Of a DNA stretch of 64,000 nt, positions 36,695-45,069 are shown in pieces. The notes under the pieces were generated by a model. The model worked only from the letters and a program-made list of their open reading frames with translations. It did no database searches and was not told the DNA's origin. The stretch is taken from positions 1 through 64,000 of the forward strand of contig NZ_JPYA01000060.1 in the NCBI RefSeq assembly GCF_000750005.1, read 5' to 3'. Position 1 is the stretch's first letter. Every line of letters begins with the position of its first letter. Both the position numbers and the translations under genes were made by a program. Source of the stretch: Geobacillus icigianus (GTDB lineage: Bacteria; Bacillota; Bacilli; Bacillales; Anoxybacillaceae).

Positions 36695-38092
36695 TCATTT
36701 CGAAAGCGCCAAATCCGCTCCGATGACTCCGACAATTTGACCGTTATGGTTCGCAATGGGAGCGGAAACCGTGGCACAAACACGTTTCGTTAGCGCCGAC
36801 ACATACGGATCAGAAACGTACACTGTTCCTTTACTGGCTTCCTGAAACCACGACCGGACTTTGGCGTTGACCAATCCGGCTGGTGGATTCGAATAGACAA
36901 ACGTGCCATCAAGACGATTCGACCAAACAGCCTCAAATTCTCCGTTCTGGGCTAAAAATTGGTCCAGCACCCGACAGTGGATGGTCTCATCCATTTGTTC
37001 CAACGGAGCCGACTGAAGCAAAGCCGATAGTTTATGAATCGCGTTTTTTACGACTGCATCATCCACAAAAATCGTTTCTCTCATCCAATCACGTCCAACT
37101 GTTTGTTGCAGATCCTCCGCCGTCTTTTGTAACGCTTCGTGAATGCGCAAAATCTGCCTGACGTTCTCATGTTGTTCGTTCATATCCGCCGCCACCCGCT
37201 CGACAAACTGTTGATTTTCTTGGCTCAATTGCACAATTTCTTCAAGCAGGCCAACAATTTCTTCCACGCTATCCGACTGCCCGGATGCTGACTCGGCAGA
37301 AGAAGAGACGAGGTCCATCATATTATTCAGCTGCTGCTGCAATGAATGAAGGAACGTCATAATCGCTTCCATTTCTTTTTCTTCGACATCGATCTGTTTT
37401 GTTTCTTCACGAACGATATCGGTCGTCGCTGCGATTTCCCCTTGAATGAGCGACAAAATGTCCTGCGTTTGTTGAACCGCCTCCGATGTTTGATTGGCTA
37501 GCATGCCAATTTCACGCGCAACGACCGCAAACCCAAGTCCGTGTTCTCTGGCACGAGCCGCTTCTATGTTGGCGTTTAGCGATAAAATTCTCGTTTTTTG
37601 TGAAATCTCACCGATCGCCGATATAATTTGATTGATGCGTTGCGAATGATAAACAAGGTGGTCCATTTGTCTCAGCAATGTTTCATGGCGGGAGCGCAAT
37701 GTTCGGATTTCCTTTTGCAGCGTTTCCAATGAATTCCATGAATGCATCCATTGTTCAGAAAACTGTCGGCTGCTTGCATGAATGTCGTTCGAAGATGTGG
37801 CAATTTCCTTAGCCGCTTCCTCGATGGCCCGCATTTTTTTCGCTACTTTCTCTGTATACTCGACTGTTTTTTCGCTATGGCTCATCAGCTCTGCCGCGCT
37901 GTTCTGGCTTGAATCGGAAATGTGACTTAGCGAAAGCGCCGCCAGTTTCATCTGTTCCATCACCGCCTTGAGCTGATCAACGGCCACCACAATTTGCCGA
38001 GCGATTTGGTTTCGTTCTTCACGCTTTTCCTCCTGCTCTGACCTAGCGGATTCACTCCTTGTTTTTCTCTCTGCACGCCTCGCAAAAATCAA
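36695..38092 (-). CDS. Soluble methyl-accepting chemotaxis protein with C-terminal Cache-like domain
   Basis: The 465-residue protein has no signal peptide and no membrane helix. Residues 28-330 are a long coiled-coil signalling domain, with the CheA/CheW-contact hairpin tip around 160-200 ([33 protein letters not shown]). Residues about 340-465 look like a Cache/PDC-type sensor ([58 protein letters not shown]). The order is therefore signalling first, sensor last, in the cytosol, the reverse of normal transmembrane receptors. TTG start behind AAGGAGTGAC. It lies next to the urea operon and has a TnrA/GlnR consensus over its promoter, so a nitrogen-related ligand is a reasonable guess, nothing more. 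Confidence 0.8.
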   Translation of the reverse strand: MIFARRAERKTRSESARSEQEEKREERNQIARQIVVAVDQLKAVMEQMKLAALSLSHISDSSQNSAAELMSHSEKTVEYTEKVAKKMRAIEEAAKEIATSSNDIHASSRQFSEQWMHSWNSLETLQKEIRTLRSRHETLLRQMDHLVYHSQRINQIISAIGEISQKTRILSLNANIEAARAREHGLGFAVVAREIGMLANQTSEAVQQTQDILSLIQGEIAATTDIVREETKQIDVEEKEMEAIMTFLHSLQQQLNNMMDLVSSSAESASGQSDSVEEIVGLLEEIVQLSQENQQFVERVAADMNEQHENVRQILRIHEALQKTAEDLQQTVGRDWMRETIFVDDAVVKNAIHKLSALLQSAPLEQMDETIHCRVLDQFLAQNGEFEAVWSNRLDGTFVYSNPPAGLVNAKVRSWFQEASKGTVYVSDPYVSALTKRVCATVSAPIANHNGQIVGVIGADLALSK

Positions 38093-38108
38093 CTTTTGTC
38101 ACTCCTTA

Positions 38109-38125
38109 TGTAATATTTTATTACA
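38109..38125. promoter_or_regulatory. TnrA/GlnR box at the chemoreceptor promoter
   Basis: TGTAATATTTTATTACA is a perfect palindrome and matches every position of the TGTNANAWWWTMTNACA consensus. It overlaps the predicted transcription start, which favours repression by GlnR (or TnrA). Confidence 0.6.
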
Positions 38126-38127
38126 TT

Positions 38128-38136
38128 ATTATAACA
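38128..38136 (-). promoter_or_regulatory. Extended -10 promoter of the chemoreceptor gene
   Basis: The minus strand reads TGTTATAAT, a TGN-extended perfect -10. A TTGACA lies further upstream but 23 bp away, so the extended -10 is the better signal. Confidence 0.5.
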
Positions 38137-38201
38137 TAAAATAAATGAAAGGAACATGTCAAAACAAGCGACACCGACGAAAAATAAGGATGTCATAATG
38201 A

Positions 38202-38235
38202 AAGAGGGGTCTCGATCCTTTCGAGACACCCTCTT
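38202..38235 (-). terminator. Terminator of gntP
   Basis: The stem AAGAGgGGTCTCG / CGAGACacCCTCTT has a 6-nt loop, 12 nt after the gntP stop codon. Confidence 0.7.
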
Positions 38236-38246
38236 CCACTCTGTTG

Positions 38247-39596
38247 TTATAGAACCACATTCAACAGCAAGACGAACATAAACGCCACCACCGAAATAAT
38301 CGTTTCCATCACTGTCCATGTCATGAGCGTTTCCTTGACCGTCATGCCGAAATATTCTTTGATCATCCAGAACCCGGAGTCATTGACATGTGACAAGATC
38401 AACGAACCGGCGCCGGTCGCCAAAACGAGGAGCTCTGTGTTCGTTCCCGGGATGCTCGCAGCAATCGGTGCAACGATGCCGGCTGCGGTCATCATCGACA
38501 CGGTCGCTGACCCGGTCGCCACGCGGATGAGAGCAGCGATGCCCCAGCCTAACAGGAGCGGAGATAAGTGCGAGTGTTTCGCCACCTCTGCGATTTGATT
38601 GCCGATGCCGGAATCGAGCAGCACTTTGTTGAATGCGCCGCCCGCTCCGATGACAAGCAAGATGTTTGCGACTGGGCCGAGGCAGTCGTTGGCGAATTTC
38701 AGGACGGCGTCGCGGGTAAAGCCGCGGGCATAGCCTAGGCTAAAGAATGAATAAACCGTGGCGATCAACAGCGCGACGATCGGATCACCGATAAAGCGCA
38801 ACACTTTCGCTGCTTCAGACTTTTGATCAAGCGTCACGTTGGCCACAGAAGCAATCAACATCAAAATAACAGGAAGCAAAATGGTAAACAGCGTATTTCC
38901 AAAGCCCGGAAGTTCACGCGCTTCTTTCTGCTGCACGAGCTGCTCAGCGATGTCGGCCGGCACGGATTTGTGTATGCGCGAGCCGATCCATTTGCCAAAC
39001 AGCGGTCCAGCAATGATTGCCGTCGGCAGGCCGACGATGATGGAATAAAGAATCGTCTTTCCGACATCTGCTTTAAAGATGCCGACAGCCGCCATCGCCG
39101 CCGGGTGCGGCGGGACGAGGCCGTGCACCACCGACAAACCGGCGACAAGCGGAATGCCGATCGTCACAAGCGAGATGCCCGTCTCGATTGCGATCGTAAA
39201 GACGAGCGGAATGAGCAGCACAAATCCGACTTGGAAAAAGATGGGAATCCCGACTAAAAAGGCGACGACCATCATCGCCCAATGGACGCGTTTTTGGCCA
39301 AACCGATTGATTAACGTTTTCGCAATGCGCTCCGCACCGCCCGACTCAGCCATCATTTTGCCGAGCATCGTCCCGAGCGCCAAGACGATCGCTAAAAAGC
39401 CGAGCGTATTGCCAAGCCCTGCTTTAATCGAGTCGATGATCCCTGGTGTTTCCGGCGACGGAGCGATGAGCGGCATCCCCATCGCCAGCCCGACACCGAC
39501 GGAAACGGAAATGAGTGCAACAAACGGATGCATTTTCGCCGCGGTAATCAATAACAATAAAACAATAATGGCGGCAATGACAATGGCAATTCCCAT
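38247..39596 (-). CDS. gntP: Gluconate permease GntP
   Basis: The 449-residue protein has about 12-14 helices and the GntP family signatures LGTMLGKMMAESGGAERIA and GLSVVHGLVPPHPAAMAAVGIF. ATRVATGSATVSMMTAAG-like ALIRVATGSATVSMMTAAGI and LILSHVNDSGFWMIKEYFG follow. It imports gluconate with protons. It is last in the gluconate cluster but separated from gntK by 415 bp that hold two palindromic operators. This suggests its own promoter. Confidence 0.92.
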   Translation of the reverse strand: MGIAIVIAAIIVLLLLITAAKMHPFVALISVSVGVGLAMGMPLIAPSPETPGIIDSIKAGLGNTLGFLAIVLALGTMLGKMMAESGGAERIAKTLINRFGQKRVHWAMMVVAFLVGIPIFFQVGFVLLIPLVFTIAIETGISLVTIGIPLVAGLSVVHGLVPPHPAAMAAVGIFKADVGKTILYSIIVGLPTAIIAGPLFGKWIGSRIHKSVPADIAEQLVQQKEARELPGFGNTLFTILLPVILMLIASVANVTLDQKSEAAKVLRFIGDPIVALLIATVYSFFSLGYARGFTRDAVLKFANDCLGPVANILLVIGAGGAFNKVLLDSGIGNQIAEVAKHSHLSPLLLGWGIAALIRVATGSATVSMMTAAGIVAPIAASIPGTNTELLVLATGAGSLILSHVNDSGFWMIKEYFGMTVKETLMTWTVMETIISVVAFMFVLLLNVVL

Positions 39597-39614
39597 GACT
39601 TGTTCCCCCTTTGT

Positions 39615-39740
39615 ATTCGTCTATTTGAGAAAGCGGTGAAAAACAGCGGTTTCTCCCAATCCATAAGCGTCCATTATGCAAAGAAAAACCGTTGTTACAA
39701 GGTTTTTTCGATTGGAGAAAACGATCCGCCGGAAAAGCGG
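39615..39740 (+). repeat. Dispersed repeat, diverged copy D
   Basis: It contains gcggtgaaaaacagcggttt, then gttacaaggttttttcgatt-ggagaaa, parallel to the core of copies A and C. Terminal inverted repeats are not clear. It lies in the gntK-gntP gap. Confidence 0.3.
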
Positions 39741-39951
39741 TATACGCTATGTCATCACCATTTATTGATTGCCTCTTCGACCATCGTTTCTTCTTGAGTG
39801 ATGTGCTCACGTGGCAGGTGCGCAACCATCAAGGCTGAGGTTTCATCCTGCCGACGCTCTTCACCCCCTTTCCTTTTCTCAACATCTCGAATCAATCGAT
39901 TTCGCTCAGGGAGCAAGCGTTTTCAACAAGAAGTAGGCGAGGCCGTACGTT

Positions 39952-39971
39952 CTCCTAAATCGATTTAGGAG
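39952..39971. promoter_or_regulatory. GntR operator a
   Basis: CTCCTAAATCGATTTAGGAG is a perfect 20-bp palindrome in the gntK-gntP gap. It shares the CTAAATCGATTTAG core with the sites near gntR. Confidence 0.75.
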
Positions 39972-39983
39972 CAATCGATGCTT

Positions 39984-39999
39984 CCTAAACCGATTTAGG
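39984..39999. promoter_or_regulatory. GntR operator b
   Basis: CCTAAACCGATTTAGG lies 31 bp (about three helical turns) from operator a, centre to centre. It is a near-perfect palindrome of the same family. Confidence 0.75.
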
Positions 40000-40011
40000 T
40001 GACAACGCCTG

Positions 40012-41553
40012 TTACCCTCCTTGCCGCTGAAACGCCGCGATGATGTCAAACTCCTCTTTTAACCGCTCATATAAGCGGCTGTACAAATCAAACAGCTCAG
40101 CGTAAATCAGCGTATGTTCTTCCTTCGGTTCATGACGGGCGGTCGTGTCCATCCACGTTTTCACCATTTCCAAAGAAGGCAGTTCCCCTAACGCATGCAG
40201 CGCCACTGCCGCCGCTCCCAGCGCCGACGCCTCATGCGTCTGCGGCACAATGAGCGGTTTGCCGAGCATATCGGAAAGCATTTGCCGCCAAAACGGCGAT
40301 TTGGCAAAGCCGCCCGAGACGCGGATTTCGGTCATTGGTCCCGTGACATCGCGGATCGCGAGCGCTACCGATACGATGCTGAAGCAGACGCCTTCCATCA
40401 CCGCCCGAATCAAATGTTCGCGCCGATGGTGAAGGCCAAGGCCAAAAAACGTCCCGCGCGCGTTCGCGTTCCAATACGGCGCCCGCTCGCCTGATAAAAA
40501 CGGCAAAAACACCAGTCCTTCCGCTCCGGGCGCGACGCGTTCGGCATATTTCGTCAACAAATCGTACGGGTCGATGCCGAGCTTTTTCGCCACTTCCCGC
40601 TCTTGGGCGCCAAACTCGTCGCGCAGCCAGCGAAGCAAAATGCCGCCGTTGTTCGTCGGTCCGCCAACGACCCAATAGCCAGGCGTTAACGCATAACAAA
40701 ACGTCCGCCCTTTTTCATCGGTCGTCGGGGCAGCGGCGATCGTCCGCACTGCGCCGCTCGTCCCGATCGTAATGGCCGCCTCACCCGGAAGCACCGCGCC
40801 GACACCGATGTTGGCGAGCACGCCGTCACTTGCGCCGATGACGACCGGCACATCAGCGGATACCCCCATTTTATCCGCCCATTCTTTCTTCATCCCTTGC
40901 AAGACGTATGTCGCTGGGACTAAACGCGGCAGCCGCTCGCGGCTTATGCCAAGAAACGAAAGCACATCCTCGTCCCAATCAAGCGTATCGAGGCGGAACA
41001 ACCCGGTCGCTGAAGCGAGCGAATGGTCAGCGATATAATCGCCGTATAGACGATAAAGCACATAATCTTTCACAGAGACAAACCAACGGGCTTGCCGAAA
41101 CACATCCGGCTGCTTCTCTTTCAACCAAAGCAGTTTCGGCAACGGAGACATCGGATGGATCGGCGTTCCCGTCCGCCGATAAATGTCAAGACCGTCGTTC
41201 TCTTTCAGCAGCCGCTCCGCTTGGGCGACGCTGCGGTTATCGGCCCAAATGAGTAAACGAGTGAGCGGCCGCCCGGATTCGTCAAGCGCCATGATCGAGT
41301 GCATCGCCGCACTCAACCCGATCGCTTTCACCTGCTCGGGACGAATCCGATGGCGGATCGTCACCGCTCCGACGGCTTGAATGACTGCCGCAAACAGCTC
41401 TTCCGGATCTTGTTCGGCAAAGCCCGGATGCGGCTGGATGATCGGATAATCAACGGCATAGGAAGCCAACACCCGACCGCATTCGCCGAAAACGACCGCT
41501 TTCGTGCTAGTCGTCCCGATATCGATGCCAATGATCACCTGTTCATGGATCAT
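40012..41553 (-). CDS. gntK: Gluconokinase (FGGY family)
   Basis: The 513-residue FGGY kinase has the N-terminal phosphate-1 motif IGIDIGTTSTKAVVF and the adenosine-side IGTSGAVRT. SGGFAKSPFWRQMLSDMLG follows towards the C-terminus. Its place between a LacI-type GntR and gntP identifies gluconate as substrate: gluconate plus ATP to 6-phosphogluconate. ATG 41553 (MIHEQVIIGI) has GGAGGAGAAAC upstream. Its start is 21 bp after the gntR stop codon, so the two are one transcript. Confidence 0.92.
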   Translation of the reverse strand: MIHEQVIIGIDIGTTSTKAVVFGECGRVLASYAVDYPIIQPHPGFAEQDPEELFAAVIQAVGAVTIRHRIRPEQVKAIGLSAAMHSIMALDESGRPLTRLLIWADNRSVAQAERLLKENDGLDIYRRTGTPIHPMSPLPKLLWLKEKQPDVFRQARWFVSVKDYVLYRLYGDYIADHSLASATGLFRLDTLDWDEDVLSFLGISRERLPRLVPATYVLQGMKKEWADKMGVSADVPVVIGASDGVLANIGVGAVLPGEAAITIGTSGAVRTIAAAPTTDEKGRTFCYALTPGYWVVGGPTNNGGILLRWLRDEFGAQEREVAKKLGIDPYDLLTKYAERVAPGAEGLVFLPFLSGERAPYWNANARGTFFGLGLHHRREHLIRAVMEGVCFSIVSVALAIRDVTGPMTEIRVSGGFAKSPFWRQMLSDMLGKPLIVPQTHEASALGAAAVALHALGELPSLEMVKTWMDTTARHEPKEEHTLIYAELFDLYSRLYERLKEEFDIIAAFQRQGG

Positions 41554-41573
41554 CACCGTTTCTCCTCCTTTCC

Positions 41574-42593
41574 TCAAGCCTTTTCCCGTCTAATCGATGT
41601 CCGTTCCTTCAGTATCGGAGAGAAACGAAACACGTGCGGTTTGCCCGACCGTTTCCGATCGATTTGTAAAAATACCTGCTCAGCTGCCTTTTTCCCCATC
41701 GCAAACGTCGGCTGGGCGATCGTCGTTAGCGCTGGCGTGTAAATATCGGCAAACGGCACGTCGTCAATGTTGATCAGCGCGAGTTCGTCCGGCATGCGAA
41801 TGGCGTTTTCTCTTACAAACCGTAAAACGCCCATCAATGTCAAGTCGTTAATCGCAAACAAGGCGTTGGGCCGGTGGGACTCAGCAAACCGTTTTTTCAG
41901 TTCCCGAGGCAGCACGGCCGGATCAGCGGCGATGACATTCCTATCGTCAATGTCAAATCCCCTTTTCGCCATCGCCGCCCGAAACCCTTCCATCCGTTCC
42001 ATCCGCGGCACGTTGTGAGCGACAAGCGGCGGGGTGACAATGGCGATGCGGTCATAACCGCCCGTTGCTAAATAATCCACCGCCATCTCCGCTGCGCCAA
42101 AGTTGTCTAACAGCACGCTGTCCGCCTCAACTCCCGGCACCATCCGGTCAACAAAGACGAGCGGAAACCGCTCGGCGGCAAGGCGTTGGTAAACGTCTTC
42201 ATTTTTCCCCGTGGGAAAGACGATCAACCCGTCGACCTGTTTCGCCAGCAGCATCTCGATGTATGTTTTCTCTTTTTCCGGATCATCGCCGGAGTTGGAG
42301 ACAATGACTTGAAAGCCGCGTTTTTGGCACTCTTCTTCAATCGCGTGCAGCACTTGCGTCGTCAACATATGAAGCATATTAAAAACGATCACGCCAATGG
42401 TCGCCGTCGTTTTTTGTTTCAAACTGCGGGCGATCACGTTCGGTTGATAGCCAAGTTCCTCAATCGCCTCGGCGATGCGCTTTCTCGTTTCCTCGCTCAT
42501 ATACTCGTAGCGTTTGTTCAAATATTGCGAAACCGTGCTTTTGGAAACGTTGGCCAATTTCGCGACATCGGCCATCGTGACTTTTTTCAACAA
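41574..42593 (-). CDS. gntR: LacI-family gluconate repressor
   Basis: The 339-residue regulator opens MLKKVTMADVAKLANVSKSTVSQYLN (HTH) with the hinge YQPNVIARSLKQK, then a periplasmic-binding-protein-like domain (GVIVFNMLHMLTTQVLHAIE; LALINIDDVPFADIY). It is LacI type, not the GntR-helix type of B. subtilis GntR; the symbol refers to its role. The start is TTG 42593 with AGAGAGGGATCC upstream. Four palindromes of the CTAAAYCGRTTTAG type lie before gntR and before gntP, and one overlaps the region just after the gntR -10. That indicates autorepression relieved by gluconate or 6-phosphogluconate. Confidence 0.88.
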   Translation of the reverse strand: MLKKVTMADVAKLANVSKSTVSQYLNKRYEYMSEETRKRIAEAIEELGYQPNVIARSLKQKTTATIGVIVFNMLHMLTTQVLHAIEEECQKRGFQVIVSNSGDDPEKEKTYIEMLLAKQVDGLIVFPTGKNEDVYQRLAAERFPLVFVDRMVPGVEADSVLLDNFGAAEMAVDYLATGGYDRIAIVTPPLVAHNVPRMERMEGFRAAMAKRGFDIDDRNVIAADPAVLPRELKKRFAESHRPNALFAINDLTLMGVLRFVRENAIRMPDELALINIDDVPFADIYTPALTTIAQPTFAMGKKAAEQVFLQIDRKRSGKPHVFRFSPILKERTSIRREKA

Positions 42594-42609
42594 GGATCCC
42601 TCTCTTGCC

Positions 42610-42623
42610 CTAAATCGATTTAG
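42610..42623. promoter_or_regulatory. GntR operator c
   Basis: CTAAATCGATTTAG, a perfect palindrome, lies 17 bp before the gntR start codon. Confidence 0.75.
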
Positions 42624-42639
42624 TTCCCAAAACGCTTTC

Positions 42640-42653
42640 ATAAACCGGTTTAG
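42640..42653. promoter_or_regulatory. GntR operator d
   Basis: ATAAACCGGTTTAG lies 30 bp from operator c and just downstream of the gntR -10, where a bound repressor would block initiation. Confidence 0.7.
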
Positions 42654-42657
42654 CTTT

Positions 42658-42686
42658 ATTATAAACCAAATGAAAGCGGTTTACAA
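42658..42686 (-). promoter_or_regulatory. gntR-gntK promoter
   Basis: On the minus strand TTGTAA (42681-42686), a 17-bp spacer and TATAAT (42658-42663). The spacer/-35 region contains TGAAAGCGGTTTACA, one base too long for a canonical cre site. Confidence 0.7.
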
Positions 42687-42824
42687 TACTTCTTCGTAAA
42701 ATTCCCTTGATTTTCGTCCTCTCGCCGGAAAACATATAGGCTTGTATTATGATGATTCCGTTCGCTGAAAGCAATACTGGCGCAAACACGCAAATTTTCT
42801 CACATCCATTGACAACCAAACAAA

Positions 42825-42848
42825 AAGGAGACATGAACCCGACTCCTT
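42825..42848 (-). terminator. Terminator at the leader-distal end of the CRISPR array
   Basis: The stem AAGGAG / CTCCTT has a 12-nt loop and is followed on the minus strand by TTTTTGTTT. It lies 18 bp beyond the last degenerate repeat and would stop the leftward crRNA precursor before gntR. Confidence 0.5.
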
Positions 42849-42865
42849 GGTTAAAATTTTTCTTT

Positions 42866-44880
42866 ATTTCCATCCCTCATCGATACAATAAATCCCGTAG
42901 AAAAAGATGGTCAACGATCATGGAGGAATTGTTTCATTTCCCTAATAGGTACGATAAAAATGATGCCTTGCGCGCAAAGGCACGAATTTTCCAAGTTTCA
43001 ATCCCTCGTAGGTACGATAAAAACTTCGATTTTACATTGTTCGCAAGCATTATATATTTGTTTCAATCCCTCATAGGTACGATAAAAACGTTCCACCCTG
43101 TGCCCAAGCCGGCGAGGCAAAGGAAGGAGTTTCAATCCCTCATAGGTACGATAAAAACTCTTTTCACCTTTCCTCGTATTGATTTTGTGAGTACAGTTTC
43201 AATCCCTCATAGGTACGATAAAAACCTATCCATAAAGGGGGTGATTCCATTCTAGGTGTAGGTTTCAATCCCTCATAGGTACGATAAAAACGCTTACTGG
43301 CGACACATTTCCGCAAGTCATGCAGCGTTTCAATCCCTCATAGGTACGATAAAAACATTTATGATATCCGAAAAACTACACCAGTAGTCATTGGTTTCAA
43401 TCCCTCATAGGTACGATAAAAACGCGCGTTGCTGTGCCACCCTTCCCATCCGTGACGGGTTTCAATCCCTCATAGGTACGATAAAAACCGAAATCTCTTT
43501 CGCTTCAATGATTTTTCCCTGACCACTGTTTCAATCCCTCATAGGTACGATAAAAACGTACACCTGGCATTTTCTATTCCTCCCTTTCTTCTACAGTTTC
43601 AATCCCTCATAGGTACGATAAAAACGTCCTCTCCGGCGTTCATGTTATGAACATACAGCTCAGTTTCAATCCCTCATAGGTACGATAAAAACTCGTCTGA
43701 TCGCTGTTATGCTATTGTCACGAAAAGGTTTCAATCCCTCATAGGTACGATAAAAACCGGTTTATTTGGTGAAGAAATTGACGCGCTTATTTAGTTTCAA
43801 TCCCTCATAGGTACGATAAAAACTCGGTATAAGGCTTGCCATACTTAAAACCATGATAGGTTTCAATCCCTCATAGGTACGATAAAAACGAAGCTCTCCC
43901 AAATCAGTTAGGAACGAACACCAGGTTTCAATCCCTCATAGGTACGATAAAAACGGTCAACAAAAGACCGTCCCCGACGCATAGCACGAGTTTCAATCCC
44001 TCATAGGTACGATAAAAACTTGCCTATCTATCATTCTGTCAGCTTGACAAACAAAAAGTTTCAATCCCTCATAGGTACGATAAAAACGAAGATATCCAAG
44101 ATACTCACGGACAACAGAAGTAGTTTCAATCCCTCATAGGTACGATAAAAACGAAGATATCCAAGATACTCACGGACAACAGAAGTAGTTTCAATCCCTC
44201 ATAGGTACGATAAAAACTTAGAGTTATTCACATCAACTAAACGCCAATCAGTAGTTTCAATCCCTCATAGGTACGATAAAAACTGTTTGTTATTTGACTA
44301 GCGAGTCTTATGAAGTTTCGTTTCAATCCCTCATAGGTACGATAAAAACTTGCTCACGCGAAAGTGAGCGAGGGCGGAAAGTGGGAGTTTCAATCCCTCA
44401 TAGGTACGATAAAAACTACTGCGTTAAATTGTACTGTTCAATCATGCGAATGTTTCAATCCCTCATAGGTACGATAAAAACACAGTTGACCCTAAATTAA
44501 CTTCTCACAAAATTAAGTTTCAATCCCTCATAGGTACGATAAAAACGAGGTATCTTCGGTTCTGCTGGAACAGGAGCAGCTTGTTTCAATCCCTCATAGG
44601 TACGATAAAAACAGGCAAAAATTAAATCTCTTCTTTCTGAATTTGGTGATCGTTTCAATCCCTCATAGGTACGATAAAAACCACTATCGTAAACACCGTT
44701 CATCAAATTGATATCGTTGTTTCAATCCCTCATAGGTACGATAAAAACGCCTTGGAATCTCGGGAATATCAATACGTTTTATTAGTTTCAATCCCTCATA
44801 GGTACGATAAAAACATGCTCGATGTCAACTACATATGTGCATATTTTCATGTTTCAATCCCTCATAGGTACGATAAAAAC
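42866..44880 (-). CRISPR. CRISPR array, 31 repeats of 30 bp, 30 spacers
   Basis: Repeats on the + strand begin GTTTCAATCCCTCATAGG and end TACGATAAAAAC. Read on the minus strand they begin GTTTTTATCG and end in ATTGAAAC, the 8-nt crRNA handle typical of type I-B/III repeats, so transcription is leftward. Spacers are 34-39 nt. The two leftmost repeats (42866, 42931) are degenerate and the third (42995) has one change; from 43060 on they look identical. Decay at the left and the leader at the right agree with the orientation. Spacers 44088-44122 and 44153-44187 are identical. No cas gene was found in the window. Confidence 0.98.
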
Positions 44881-44927
44881 CCAAACAAAGCCCGTGAAAT
44901 CAGGTGTTTCCGTTGGCAGCTGCTTTC

Positions 44928-44956
44928 AGAATAGCATGTTTCAAAAATTGTGTCAA
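44928..44956 (-). promoter_or_regulatory. Promoter of the CRISPR precursor RNA
   Basis: The minus strand reads TTGACA (44951-44956), 17 bp, TATTCT (44928-44933). The start would be near 44921, about 40 nt before the first repeat, transcribing leftward through the array. Confidence 0.7.
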
Positions 44957-45002
44957 TTTCTTTTTCCTTCGGTAGCTGGAAGGTGGGGGCGCTTTCAACG
45001 GT

Positions 45003-45048
45003 TGTCGTCGACCCCCGGGGGTTTTTGCGCGATTGGAGGTCGACGACA
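45003..45048. repeat. Inverted repeat in the CRISPR leader / mtlD 3' region
   Basis: Arms TGTCGTCGACC and GGTCGACGACA pair perfectly (11 bp) around 24 nt that include CCCCGGGG. It could be the mtlD transcript end (no U-run) or a leader structure for spacer acquisition. Confidence 0.6.
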
Positions 45049-45069
45049 GAATATAAGAGATCTCCGAGT

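Larger units (their letters stand above)
44881..45069 (-). promoter_or_regulatory. CRISPR leader
   Basis: This non-coding 189-bp stretch lies between the newest repeat (44851-44880) and the mtlD stop codon. It holds a strong promoter (44928-44956) and a long inverted repeat (45003-45048). Position beside the perfect repeats makes it the leader. Confidence 0.7.

Noticed and set aside
40012..42593. Gluconate genes as part of an Entner-Doudoroff cluster
   Set aside because: No edd, eda or gnd gene is visible; only gntR, gntK and gntP can be supported.
42668..42684. cre site in the gntR promoter (TGAAAGCGGTTTACA)
   Set aside because: One base too long for the consensus; kept only as a remark under the promoter.
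42749..44934. Short open frames within the CRISPR array (for example 42749-43255, 44294-44500, 44497-44706)
   Set aside because: They are repeat translations (SLIGTIKT or FYRTYEGLK every 22 residues), not proteins.
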